Shown: piece by piece, positions 17,251 to 25,559 of the stretch
Layout of the letters: each line of letters begins with the position of its first letter
How positions within the stretch are numbered: the stretch's first letter is position 1
Source: Singulisphaera sp. GP187
GTDB lineage: Bacteria; Planctomycetota; Planctomycetia; Isosphaerales; Isosphaeraceae
NCBI RefSeq assembly: GCF_900129635.1
Contig: NZ_FSRB01000002.1
Span: 2,446,727-2,510,726 of the forward strand
Direction: 5' to 3'
DNA: 64,000 nt
Program-made: the position numbers and the translations under genes
Notes under the pieces: generated by a model
Databases searched by the model: none
Told to the model about the DNA's origin: nothing
What the model saw: the letters and a program-made list of their open reading frames with translations, nothing else

Positions 17251-19191
17251 ATGAACCGACGACCGAACCGTCCGACTTCACGCCCACGACCCAAAGCGGC
17301 GCGGGCCATGCCCAAGACCGGCTCCAAGAAATTTGACGGCAAACGCATTTCAGGACCCGGCCCCAGTGGTCCGCCGGAAGTTGAAGGGACATATTTGGAT
17401 CAGGCCGGACCGGCGAAGGGCCGGGGCAATCGTCCGAACGAGGGCGGTCCGGCCCAAGGCCGAGGCACTCCTTCCCACGCGGGCGGTCCTCCCAAAGGTC
17501 GGAAGTTCCAATCCAATGGCGGCGGTCCGGGCCAAGGGCAAGGGCAAGGGCGTGGCCCCTCTCACTCCAACAATGCCGGCCCCGCGCGTGGTCGAAACGT
17601 CCCGTCCAATGGCGGCGGTCCGGGCAAAGGCAAGGGCCGGGGCAATTTCCCCGCCAACGATGTCGGTCCGGCCCGAAGCCCGAACTTTTTCACGAACAAC
17701 GCCGGCCCGCCCCAAGGTCGGGGTGGTTACGCCCAAGCACCGGGCCCGGCCCGAGGCAAAGGTCGGAGCAATCGCTCCAATGATCGAGGTCCGGCGCCCG
17801 GTCCGAGCCGGCCGCCGCACGAAGCCGGCCCCCTGAGAGGTCGGACCGATCGTCCGCACCAGATCGGAGCCGCGCTCCACGACGTTCCCCACATCGCCTC
17901 GATCGACACCCTGGCTCAGGCGGCGATCCTGATCGCCACCCGGGTCGAGCGGGAGGTGTGGAGGGATCGCAAGCGGGCCGACCGACTGCTCGGGGCCTTG
18001 CTTCGACCTCGACGCGATCTAGCGCCGCCCGACCATCGCTTTATCAGTCAGTGTGCGTTCGCCCTGTTGCGTTGGGGAGGCTGGCTGGAACCGCTCGGGC
18101 TGGTCCAGCCGGAGGAGCGGCTGCTCTACGCCTGGCTACTCGATTCGCCCACCGTGCACCCCGCCTGCCGCGTCTGGGCTCGAAACTTGCGCCGCGACCC
18201 GGCCCGGCTGGTGGCACTGGGCGACGCTCCAAATTGGACGACACGTTCCGAGGGGTTCAAGCGATTACTCGACGGTCGGGCCGTCACGGCCGACCCCTGG
18301 CGTCTCTTCCCCCCTTGGCTTCGCGAAAACCTGCCACTCCCTCCGGGTGGAGGGTCGCCGAAGACTCGATTCGTTGAGTTTCTGCTCGCCTTGCAGAAAC
18401 GGCCCTCGCTCTGGGTGCGGGTCCAAGGGGCCGACGAATCGGCGATCTGGTCCGAATTGACGGCCAGCGGCATCAAGCCCTGGATTCATCGCCGGCTCAC
18501 GGTCTCGGCCAAGCTCGATGCCGACTCGGACGTCCACCACCTGCCCGCGTTCACTCGCGGCCAACTCGAAATCCAGGACCTCGCCTCGCAGGCCGTGGGT
18601 CTGGTCTGTGACCCCGACCCGGGCGAGCGTTGGTGGGACGCCTGCGCAGGGGCCGGTGGCAAATCGCTCCACCTCGCCTCACTGATGAAGGGGAAAGGGC
18701 TCGTCGTCGCCACAGACGTCAACGCGGCTCGGCTCAAGGAAGCGATTCGTCGCGCCCGCCGTAGCCCGTTCCGCAACTTGACGACCAAAGCGTGGGACGG
18801 GCGGTACGTGCCCGGCAAAGCCAAGAGCTTTGACGGCGTGCTCGTCGACGCTCCTTGCTCGGCAATTGGCACCTGGCGGCGGAACCCCGATGCGCGCTGG
18901 TCGATCGACCGGCAAGCGATCACGCGACTCGCCGAAACCCAGGCCCACCTGCTCCACATCGCGTCCGGCGGAGTCCGTCCGGGGGGCACGCTCGTCTACT
19001 CGGTCTGCACGGTGACGCCCGCCGAAACGACCGAGGTGGTGCGGAACTTCCTCCAGTCCCACCCCCAGTTCAAGCTCGATCCGTTCCCCCATCCCTTGAT
19101 GGAAACCACCACCAACGGAATGACCTTGATCTGGCCGCAGGACGCCGACACCGACGCCATGTTCATCGCGCGGATGATCCTCACCACGTGA
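17251..19191 (+). CDS. RsmB/NOL1-type rRNA m5C methyltransferase with long Gly/Pro/Arg-rich head
   Basis: A 646-residue protein. The C-terminal half is a SAM-dependent RNA cytosine-5 methyltransferase of the Nop2/Sun (RsmB) family. Motif I is DACAGAGGKSLHLAS, motif II VVATDVNAARL, motif IV VDAPCSAIGTWRRNP (the release Cys in PCS) and motif VI VYSVCTV (the catalytic Cys). A NusB-like helical region precedes it (about residues 215-340). The first ~200 residues are unusual: low-complexity repeats of the form GGPxxGR, about a dozen units, rich in Gly, Pro, Arg, Asn and Ser and predicted disordered. They resemble eukaryotic RGG RNA-binding segments. The target is probably a cytosine in 16S rRNA, by family analogy only. 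Confidence 0.88.
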   Translation: MNRRPNRPTSRPRPKAARAMPKTGSKKFDGKRISGPGPSGPPEVEGTYLDQAGPAKGRGNRPNEGGPAQGRGTPSHAGGPPKGRKFQSNGGGPGQGQGQGRGPSHSNNAGPARGRNVPSNGGGPGKGKGRGNFPANDVGPARSPNFFTNNAGPPQGRGGYAQAPGPARGKGRSNRSNDRGPAPGPSRPPHEAGPLRGRTDRPHQIGAALHDVPHIASIDTLAQAAILIATRVEREVWRDRKRADRLLGALLRPRRDLAPPDHRFISQCAFALLRWGGWLEPLGLVQPEERLLYAWLLDSPTVHPACRVWARNLRRDPARLVALGDAPNWTTRSEGFKRLLDGRAVTADPWRLFPPWLRENLPLPPGGGSPKTRFVEFLLALQKRPSLWVRVQGADESAIWSELTASGIKPWIHRRLTVSAKLDADSDVHHLPAFTRGQLEIQDLASQAVGLVCDPDPGERWWDACAGAGGKSLHLASLMKGKGLVVATDVNAARLKEAIRRARRSPFRNLTTKAWDGRYVPGKAKSFDGVLVDAPCSAIGTWRRNPDARWSIDRQAITRLAETQAHLLHIASGGVRPGGTLVYSVCTVTPAETTEVVRNFLQSHPQFKLDPFPHPLMETTTNGMTLIWPQDADTDAMFIARMILTT

Positions 19192-19194
19192 GAG

Positions 19195-19250
19195 GCGAGG
19201 CCCAGGGTGATCGCTATCGCGGTGTCCAGCCGATTGGCTCTGGGCCTCGC
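19195..19250 (+). terminator. Terminator hairpin after the methyltransferase gene
   Basis: GCGAGGCCCAG and CTGGGCCTCGC form a perfect 11-bp stem starting three bases after the stop codon, with a 34-nt intervening loop. No T run follows, so it may be a processing or pausing structure rather than an intrinsic terminator. Confidence 0.5.
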
Positions 19251-19419
19251 GATGCGACCACCCGCCGTGGGCCCGCCTCGCTTCGGCGACCTTTCTCACC
19301 AGGGGCGCAAGCCCCGGATATTTCACGGATCTGACAGGTTTTGATTTTTTTATCCAATCCCCCACCCTATGCAAATACGGCTGGGGGATTGCTTCGGATC
19401 GCAGCCCGGGTCGAACTGA

Positions 19420-19547
19420 GTGTCCGTCCGGTGAACCATCGCGATAAGCGGTGCGGAGCGGCCGCGATGATGAAACGATCCCTTGTTTCCATCGCGGGGG
19501 CTCGACCATGGGGTAGGTCCGGCGGTAGGTGTCCGATGGACGCACAC
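19420..19547. repeat. 128-bp MITE-like unit with IS66-type ends
   Basis: Begins GTGTCCGTCCGGTGAACC and ends, on the other strand, GTGTGCGTCCATCGGAC, so both ends resemble the ends of the IS66 copy next door. The interior has no coding frame and no similarity to tnpA. Its right side abuts a fragment of inverted tnpA (19549-19573) directly. The bases on its two sides (CGAACTGA, GAAGTTCA) do not match, so the unit has rearranged since insertion, or the right side has been replaced. Confidence 0.5.
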
Positions 19548-19565
19548 GAAGTTCAGCCGCCACCA

Positions 19566-19573
19566 ACAAAACG
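19566..19573. repeat. Left target-site duplication of the complete IS66 copy
   Basis: ACAAAACG here and ATAAAACG at 22272-22279 flank the intact element exactly; 7 of 8 bases agree. The joined flanks rebuild an uninterrupted stretch of an inverted tnpA gene, so this is a true insertion point. Confidence 0.85.
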
Positions 19574-19642
19574 GTGTGCGTCCGGTGAACCCCTTCTTGT
19601 GGCCCATGCTACGATCGGAGCATGGCCGAAAGGGGGTGAACG

Positions 19643-19981
19643 ATGGGCCGAGTGGCAGGATCGAGAAACGGGCGGGAGCCGTACTGGCGGCTGGTTCTGG
19701 CCCGGTGGAAGCGGAGTGGACTGTCGGTCCGGGCGTTCTGCCTGGCCGAGGGCGTGAGTGCGCCGTCGTTTTATTGGTGGCGGAGGGAACTTCAGCGGCG
19801 CGACCAGCCCAAGCCCGCGTTTCTTCCTGTGCATGTGCTCGCCGACAAGGCTGAGTCGCCCGCCGGGAGCATCGAGGTCGTACTGGCCAACGGACGCTGC
19901 TTGCGGGTCGGGGCCGGGTTCGACCCCCAGACCCTCGTGCAAGTCGTTGAACTGCTCGAAGCCGGAGGACGGTCATGGTGA
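19643..19981 (+). CDS. tnpA: IS66 accessory protein TnpA
   Basis: A 112-residue protein of the IS66 OrfA type. The N-terminal half is helix-turn-helix-like (WKRSGLSVRAFCLAEGVSAP), followed by the signature FYWWRREL. It is basic and has no catalytic motif. In IS66 elements TnpA and TnpB are needed with TnpC for transposition; their molecular roles are not settled. The ATG follows GGGGGTG at good spacing, and the stop overlaps the tnpB start by 7 bases, which indicates translational coupling. Confidence 0.92.
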   Translation: MGRVAGSRNGREPYWRLVLARWKRSGLSVRAFCLAEGVSAPSFYWWRRELQRRDQPKPAFLPVHVLADKAESPAGSIEVVLANGRCLRVGAGFDPQTLVQVVELLEAGGRSW

Positions 19982-20343
19982 GCTTGGCTCCGACCGTCCG
20001 GATCTGGCTCGCGGCGCAGCCGGTCGATCTGCGAAAATCGTTCGACAGTTTGGCGGCCCTGGTCCGCGAAGGGCTCCAGGGCGATCCGCTCTCGGGAGAC
20101 GTCTTCGTCTTCCGCAACAAGGCCGCCGATCGCATCAAGCTCTTGATCTGGGAAGAGGACGGATACGCGATCTGGTACAAGCGATTGGAAGCCGGCACCT
20201 TCCGCTTTCCGCCGACTCTGGAGGCTCAGCCACGCCTCGAGGTCCGCGCCGCGGACCTCGTCATGCTCCTCGAAGGGATCGACCTCTCGAGCGTGAAACG
20301 CGGCAAACGCTATCACCGACCCGTCCCCAGAGCCACGGTGTGA
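19975..20343 (+). CDS. tnpB: IS66 accessory protein TnpB (Orf2)
   Basis: A 122-residue IS66 Orf2-family protein of normal length. Signature segments are VRIWLAAQPVDLRKSFDSLA near the start, DVFVFRNKAADRIKLLIWEEDGYAIW (residues 42-67, given only as the recognition block) and the C-terminal SVKRGKRYHRP. It overlaps tnpA by 7 bases. A 72-base gap with a good RBS (AAGAGGG) separates it from tnpC. Confidence 0.94.
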   Translation: MVSLAPTVRIWLAAQPVDLRKSFDSLAALVREGLQGDPLSGDVFVFRNKAADRIKLLIWEEDGYAIWYKRLEAGTFRFPPTLEAQPRLEVRAADLVMLLEGIDLSSVKRGKRYHRPVPRATV

Positions 20344-20415
20344 GTCCCCGGCCGGCCGCGGTGTTTTTCCGAAGAATCATCGAATAATATAAGGACCTCA
20401 TACGTCTAAGAGGGC

Positions 20416-22074
20416 ATGAGCGCAGACGCCCGCCCCATCACCCCTGAGACCCCTGCCGATCCCACGGCGACGTTGCCCAGTGACCCCGCCTTCCTCCAGC
20501 AGATGATCATCGAACTGCTCGCCGCCCTCCGCGACACACGGCGTCAGAACGAGGAATTGCAGCATCGCCTTGACCTCCTCTTGCGGCGGATCTACGGCCC
20601 ACGCACCGAACGCTTCGACCCCAATCAGCCGCTGCTCATCCCCGACGCCTTCGAGCCGCTCGCCCCGGAACCGGAACCCGCGGCCACCGGCGACGCGGTC
20701 CCACCCGAGTCCGAACCGGGAGCGACCCCCGCGAAGAAGGCACGCCCCCACGGCCGCAGGCCCTTGCCCAAGGACCTCCGCCGCGAGCCTCGGGTCTATG
20801 AGTTGACCGAAGCCGAACGCCGCTGTCCGCAATGCGGCGAGACCCGGGCCCAGATCAGCGCCGAACGCAGCGAGCAGCTCGACTACGTGCCGGCGACCCT
20901 GTTCGTGGTCGAGCACGTGCGCTGCATTTACGCCTGCCCGCACTGCGAAGGTCAAGTCGTCACCGCCGGCAAGCCAGCCCAGCCGATCTCCAAGGGCTTG
21001 CCTGGACCGGGATTGCTCGCTCATGTGATCACGGAAAAGTATGCCGATCATATTCCGCTCCATCGCCAGGAACGCCGCCTGGCCCGGCAAGGGGTGGAGC
21101 TGTCACGCTCAACCCTCTGCGACTGGATGGCCGGCGCCGCCCAAACTCTCAAGCCGCTCTACGACCTGATGAAGACATTGATCCTGTTGTGCGGCACGAT
21201 TCACACCGACGACACCTCGGTGAAGCTGCGGGACTCGGAGCGAAAGATTAAGGCCTTGGCCCGGCTCTGGATCTACTTCGGCGATTATCTTTATCCTTAC
21301 AATGTTTTTGATTTCACGAGGAGCCGCAAGCGAGACGGTCCGAGTCTGTTTCTCAAGGGTTTTCGCGGTTATTTGCAGGCTGATGCCTTCAGCGGCTACG
21401 ACGGCATCTACGCGGGCGGCAACGTCGTGGAGGTGGGTTGCAACGCCCACGCCCGCCGCAAGTTCGTCGAGGCGCAGAAGACGGACCTGGCGCGAGCGAG
21501 TACGGCCCTGGCCTACTACCGCCAGCTCTACGCGATCGAGAAGGAGATCAAAGCGGAGCTCGCCAAGCTGCCCGAGGACGCCGACGAGCCGACGCGGGCC
21601 GCGATTCGGCTGCGGGTCCGCCAGGAGCGGGCGGTGTCAGTTTGGGAGCGCCTCGAGAAGTGGCTGAAGGAGGAGCGACCGCAGGTGCTCCCCAAGAGTC
21701 CGATGGGAGGCGCAATCGGTTACATGGAGAACCACTGGGAGGCGTTGAAACGGTACACCAGCTCGGGCTACCTTTCGATCGACAACAACGTAGCCGAGCA
21801 ACACATGAAAACGATTGCGACTGGACGAAAGAATTGGCTTTTCACCGGCAGTGAGACCGGCGGGAAGACGATGGCTGTGTTATTCAGCGTGGTGTCGAGT
21901 TGCCAGCGTCACGGTCATGACCCGTTCGTCTACTTGCGTGACGTGCTGTCCCGGTTGCCGACCCTTCCCAAAGAGAATCTGGCCGACCTTCTCCCCGATC
22001 GTTGGTCGCCTCCCCAAGTCGCCGATCCTCCGGCGACCCCAGAGGGTCCCATCGCCGACGGTTCCCCGAGCTGA
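20416..22074 (+). CDS. tnpC: IS66 transposase TnpC
   Basis: A 552-residue DDE transposase, full family length. Order: a coiled-coil N-terminal region with the leucine-rich LLAALRDTRRQNEELQHRLD, a Cys4 zinc finger (CPQCGE ... CPHCEG) at about residues 136-178, the DDE catalytic core, and an IS66 C-terminal domain. Catalytic residues visible are the Asp in GTIHTDDTSV, the Asp in YLQADAFSGYDG and the Glu in SIDNNVAEQHMK. The frame is intact, so the protein could be active. A strong RBS (AAGAGGGC) precedes the ATG. Confidence 0.96.
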   Translation: MSADARPITPETPADPTATLPSDPAFLQQMIIELLAALRDTRRQNEELQHRLDLLLRRIYGPRTERFDPNQPLLIPDAFEPLAPEPEPAATGDAVPPESEPGATPAKKARPHGRRPLPKDLRREPRVYELTEAERRCPQCGETRAQISAERSEQLDYVPATLFVVEHVRCIYACPHCEGQVVTAGKPAQPISKGLPGPGLLAHVITEKYADHIPLHRQERRLARQGVELSRSTLCDWMAGAAQTLKPLYDLMKTLILLCGTIHTDDTSVKLRDSERKIKALARLWIYFGDYLYPYNVFDFTRSRKRDGPSLFLKGFRGYLQADAFSGYDGIYAGGNVVEVGCNAHARRKFVEAQKTDLARASTALAYYRQLYAIEKEIKAELAKLPEDADEPTRAAIRLRVRQERAVSVWERLEKWLKEERPQVLPKSPMGGAIGYMENHWEALKRYTSSGYLSIDNNVAEQHMKTIATGRKNWLFTGSETGGKTMAVLFSVVSSCQRHGHDPFVYLRDVLSRLPTLPKENLADLLPDRWSPPQVADPPATPEGPIADGSPS

Positions 22075-22271
22075 CAACGGCTCCCGCCGGCACTCGAAAC
22101 GCGGCACGCTCCCACCGCGGAGTTCGGGCCAGGCTCGACACGGGTTGAAGAGCGCGTCGCGTCTGCTGACGCCGGATCATGACACCGCGTGGGGTTCCAA
22201 CCGACGGTCACCAAATTGGCCAAGGCCCCTCGGCCAATTGCCAAGGGGGACGTGGTCCGCCGGACGCACAC

Positions 22272-22474
22272 ATAAAACGACGGCACGCTCACGCCCTCAG
22301 CCAGACAGAACGCCCGGACCGACAGTCCACCCGGCTTCCACCGGGCCAGTACCAGTCGCCAGTACGGCACCCGCGGCCCTTGCCCGATCCTGCCACTCGG
22401 CCCATAGTTCACCCCCTTTCGGCCATGCACCGATCGTAGCATGGGCCGCAAGAAGGGGTTCACCGGACTCACAC
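22272..22474 (-). mobile_element. Inverted IS66 left-end relic with broken tnpA, split by the newer IS66
   Basis: Reading the minus strand from 22474 gives an IS66 left end (GTGTGAGTCCGGTGAACC), then the tnpA leader and start codon at 22405, then tnpA sequence that has shifted frame by about residue 9-12. The tnpA text continues to CCGTCGTTTTAT, where the newer element was inserted; it resumes at 19573 and runs to 19549 (TTGGTGGCGG...GAACTTC). The remainder of this copy is missing. Confidence 0.85.
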
Positions 22475-22649
22475 AAACGCGGCGCGCTCCCACCGTGGTG
22501 TTCGGGCCAGGCTCGACACGGGTTCGAGAGCGCGTCGCGTCTGCTGACGCCGGATCATGACACCGCGCAGGGTTCCGACCGACGGTCACCAAACTGGCCG
22601 AGGCCCCTCGGCCAGTTGCCAAGGGGGACGTGGTCCGCCGGACGCACAC
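22475..22649 (+). mobile_element. IS66 right-end relic (older copy)
   Basis: This 175-bp stretch is a near copy of the right end of the complete element at about 22096-22271 and ends in the same GTCCGCCGGACGCACAC. It begins at AAACGCGG, exactly where the inverted copy's left end stops, so the inverted copy was inserted into the right end of this one. It is the outermost of three nested layers. Confidence 0.85.
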
Positions 22650-22836
22650 GCATCGGTCGCTGTCGTATCCGGATCGTCCGTGGTATCCGGGGAAGGAGGA
22701 GCCGTCGTACGCGGACATCTTGGGGGCGTTGCGGCGGGAGAGCTGGCGCGCTCAATTCGCGGGTGTGGATTGGGAGGGGGAGGGTGAGGAAACCCCGCTT
22801 GCGCAGCTTATCGAGTTCGTCAGCCGCGCGGCCTGA
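22650..22836 (+). pseudogene. C-terminal remnant of another transposase
   Basis: After the IS66 right end, an in-frame stretch of about 60 residues begins HRSLSYPDRPWYPGKEEPSY and ends LIEFVSRAA before a TGA. The PDRPWYPKxEPSFAD-like phrase followed by ALRRxxW resembles C-termini of planctomycete IS4/IS701-like transposases as I remember them. No start codon or upstream part belongs to it; the IS66 copy replaced the rest. The family assignment is tentative. Confidence 0.4.
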
Positions 22837-22951
22837 TCCACGTCCTGGGGCGGCGATCGCCGCCTACGGAAGCGTCGATGTGCCTCGAAATCGTCCCATC
22901 GAATGCGGGCGACGTGTTCATCGTCCGCATGCCAGATCTGCGAAACCCGAA

Positions 22952-24037
22952 CTAAATGGCCACGTGGAAAAAGTTTGGATAATATCTATAAAACTTCCAG
23001 TACATTTTTAAGGTCTCCTCTGTCAGGTCTTCCTCGTCGTCACCAACGCGAAATGGCAGCGACTTCAGGACTTTAGCAAAATCACCCTTGTATCGCTTCA
23101 GGTCATCATGGATTTGATGCCGTTCCTTAATCGACAGATCGGGGATATATATTTGGCGCACATCCTGCCAGTCATTCGCTCGAAACGCCCACCGATTGAG
23201 GCCCGATTGCCTGTTGAACACATCAAGGACAGCTCGAGCAGGGTCTTCACCCTGTTGTGCACCGTGTGAGGTTGACTCCAGGGATTCGTACGGTAGAACG
23301 ATACAGGAAACTGTCAGCATATCATGATAGCCATCGTTATAAACAAAAGCGGCAAGCGGCTCGATGAAGGTCGAGCGATCACTCTCATTGCCATTCAAGG
23401 CAGCTCTACCTACTGCGTCTGAAAGGATGTTTGGAAAGACAAGGGAGTTGAGGTCATCTGGGGTCAGTTTTTCGTCCAAAAAATCCCCAATTTGCCCTTT
23501 CAGTTTGGAAAACTGTTTTTCCATAAAAGACATATTTTTTGTTTGCTGGTTCAATCTGTCTGTGGTGTTTTCCTGGCCTAAAGTCCTAAGGCTTGCGTTT
23601 AATGTAATCTTGGCAATATCGTATGCCCTTAACTTCGAAATCAAGGTAGAGAATTCCGATAGTTGCCGTCCACGTTCGCTGGCTTTAGCATAGTCCAACC
23701 ACACGATGACGCTTGCGTCTTTGTACTCCTCAATGTAATCGTCGAAGGTTTCAACTAGATCACCGCTCGTCATCAATCTGCAATCGATCAGATCCAAGGG
23801 GCAATTGAAATCTTGACGCCCGAGAGTGACTGCATCGATCTCAATGGACATCATTTTGTGAAGATTTAGTCTGCTGTGAACAAGTTTGAAGTCTTCAAGT
23901 AGACGTCCGCCCATTGAAATATAAACAGAATTTTGGAGATCAGTGATTTTTCCAGTATGGGTGAGCAATTCTATGAATAATTGTCTTTCGACATATTTAT
24001 TGGGTCTGACCTGATATGGTACTTTCGCTCCGCTCAT
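22952..24037 (-). CDS. Unrecognised 361-aa protein, last gene of the methylase/ATPase operon
   Basis: I do not recognise the family with certainty. Residues 38-50 (VYISMGGRLLEDF), an acidic SIEID at 64-68, LIDCRLMTS near 83-91, VIVWLDYAKA at 110-119 and an ITLNAS stretch near 143 are spaced like the strands of a Rossmann-type methyltransferase core. No DPPY/NPPY or PCQ motif is present. The C-terminal half is mostly helical and charged, with YYPNFFHVAI at the end. No signal peptide or membrane segment is seen. Its ATG overlaps the ATPase stop in an ATGA (24034-24037), so the two are translationally coupled and probably act together. Base composition is clearly AT-richer than the flanking chromosome. 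It could be a nuclease partner, a modifier or a sensor of the system. Confidence 0.8.
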   Translation of the reverse strand: MSGAKVPYQVRPNKYVERQLFIELLTHTGKITDLQNSVYISMGGRLLEDFKLVHSRLNLHKMMSIEIDAVTLGRQDFNCPLDLIDCRLMTSGDLVETFDDYIEEYKDASVIVWLDYAKASERGRQLSEFSTLISKLRAYDIAKITLNASLRTLGQENTTDRLNQQTKNMSFMEKQFSKLKGQIGDFLDEKLTPDDLNSLVFPNILSDAVGRAALNGNESDRSTFIEPLAAFVYNDGYHDMLTVSCIVLPYESLESTSHGAQQGEDPARAVLDVFNRQSGLNRWAFRANDWQDVRQIYIPDLSIKERHQIHDDLKRYKGDFAKVLKSLPFRVGDDEEDLTEETLKMYWKFYRYYPNFFHVAI

Positions 24038-25524
24038 CGCTTAAGTCCTTTCAGAACGTGATCGAAGCAGTGGCTTCCGATGTCGGCAGGATCGACTTCG
24101 ACATTATCGAAAATCGCCGTGGCGATCTTTCTGACTTCTGCTCTGGGTTTTACGAAGCTAATGCGAACGTCGACTCTATCTTGCTTAGGAAGTGGCAGAG
24201 AAGGGGTGAAGACTTTGCCTTCATGGGGTTTGCGTACGGTCGTCATTTTAGACTCAGGCAACCCCAATGCGATATCTAGGGCCTTTGATGGCGCGGTTTG
24301 GCTGAAGAATTCATTGCTCTCCCTTTCCCGGCCTTTCCATTTGTTCGTGAATTGAGTGAAGAACTTCAATCCATCCATCATTCGCTCGCGCACCTGTAGG
24401 TACACGTTCGAGGAAGCATCGATTCCACGTTTGGTTGTTGTTAGAGGTAGTTTCTCTGAATTCTTGCTGCGAAACGATACTACGCCAGCGATCGCGATAA
24501 ACTGTCCGTGGTATTGGGGCAACCCGTTGAGTCCCCATCCTGTAACGGACGACTTATCTGCATGCAGAACGATCCTATCATTGCAGATTATCGTCCATCC
24601 TGCATGGTCCTTAGACCTCTGGCGTCCTCCCCCCTCGTTTAGTTCCTCGTCTAGTTCTTTTTCGGATTTTAATTGGCGATAGAACCCAACGCTCAAATGA
24701 ACAACCACACCATCAATAACTCCCTTGAAAACGTACGGATGGATTCCTTCGACTTTGGGCGATTTCACTTTTGGGTCTTCATTTATTCCCAGATTCGTAG
24801 CCAAGAGCCTTAGATCCACTGGCTTGATAATTTTTCCATTGAGCTCGACTTCGAAACCCTTTTCGATAATGAGAGCAAAGAAATAAGCGATTCTCCCGGT
24901 GAGTCTTTCGAGAAACGGATCTCGTTTCTCGTCGAACTTCTGACTGATGGACTCGTACAAGTCTTGCACACGGATCAGTGTCCCTGGGCCGTCATTCAGG
25001 CCGTCTTTCACATCAACAAGATCGAGAGCCCACGAGTTATCATCTTTCATCCAATCAGAAGTTATTTCTACCTTGAAGGAGCCTTCATTTTTTGTGTGAG
25101 AGAGCACAGTTGAAGATTGCCCCATCTTGAAAATGGCCCTTTTCATGCCAATTCCATACATGCCAATGCTTTCGATGTCGTTGTCTCTCTCGTCTCGACG
25201 ACCCAGCATGAACGCGCTTTTTTTGGCGATATCACGATCGATCCCTCCACAATTGTCCTTGATCTCGAACCGGTCGGGTCTCGCTGTGATAGTCGCCTTG
25301 AATCCTTTGTAGGGTCGATCTTTCGGCCGTTCTTCCTTTTTAGAGCTTTCTTTTTGGGAACGAAGTATGCCGTCAATACAATTGTCCAATAGATCGAGGA
25401 TCGCATCTTCAAGCTCTATGTCTCGTGTGAGCATTCTAACGAAAAACTGCTTGGTCGGCCCAGCTTGAATTTCACCAACCCCTTTGATTGATTTGGCTAC
25501 GGCCTGTTTGTCTTTCGCCATCAT
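24034..25524 (-). CDS. GHKL (MutL/MORC-like) ATPase of a restriction-modification type system
   Basis: A 496-residue ATPase. The GHKL signatures are visible: an N-box at residues 43-52 (LDLLDNCIDG, with Asp where MutL has the catalytic Glu), motif DNCGGID at 90-96, and GMYGIGMKRAIFKMG at 121-135. A transducer-like region follows and the C-terminus is unassigned. Residues 60-72 are a charged Lys/Glu-rich insertion. MutL-like/MORC ATPases encoded beside Dcm-type methylases have been described as parts of bacterial restriction-modification and conflict systems. It is the third gene of a four-gene operon: 35 bases after the methylase stop and overlapping the next gene by 4 bases. GTGAGGATCA before the ATG is a usable RBS. 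It probably senses or translocates on DNA using ATP; this is an inference. Confidence 0.88.
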   Translation of the reverse strand: MMAKDKQAVAKSIKGVGEIQAGPTKQFFVRMLTRDIELEDAILDLLDNCIDGILRSQKESSKKEERPKDRPYKGFKATITARPDRFEIKDNCGGIDRDIAKKSAFMLGRRDERDNDIESIGMYGIGMKRAIFKMGQSSTVLSHTKNEGSFKVEITSDWMKDDNSWALDLVDVKDGLNDGPGTLIRVQDLYESISQKFDEKRDPFLERLTGRIAYFFALIIEKGFEVELNGKIIKPVDLRLLATNLGINEDPKVKSPKVEGIHPYVFKGVIDGVVVHLSVGFYRQLKSEKELDEELNEGGGRQRSKDHAGWTIICNDRIVLHADKSSVTGWGLNGLPQYHGQFIAIAGVVSFRSKNSEKLPLTTTKRGIDASSNVYLQVRERMMDGLKFFTQFTNKWKGRERESNEFFSQTAPSKALDIALGLPESKMTTVRKPHEGKVFTPSLPLPKQDRVDVRISFVKPRAEVRKIATAIFDNVEVDPADIGSHCFDHVLKGLKR

Positions 25525-25559
25525 TGATCCTCACCACCTAGAAAACCGAGAAGTTCAGG

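Larger units (their letters stand above)
19574..22271 (+). mobile_element. Complete IS66-family insertion sequence (2,698 bp)
   Basis: The left end starts GTGTGCGTCCGGTGAACC; the right end, read inward on the minus strand, starts GTGTGCGTCCGGCGGACC. It contains the classic tnpA-tnpB-tnpC set in order on the plus strand, all open. Flanking 8-bp duplications are present. The target was the tnpA gene of an older, inverted IS66 relative, whose remains lie at 19549-19573 and 22272-22474. The three open genes and near-perfect target duplication mean the insertion is fairly recent and the element may still be active. Confidence 0.9.

Noticed and set aside
19355..19391. Hairpin (CAATCCCCCA / TGGGGGATTG) after a T run
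   Set aside because: The T run precedes the stem on the plus strand and becomes an A run on the minus strand, so it fits neither direction as a terminator.
22858..22956. Short frame starting MCLEIVPSNAGDVF
   Set aside because: It is only about 25 codons, without RBS or continuation; it might be a scrap of a gene destroyed by the IS cluster.
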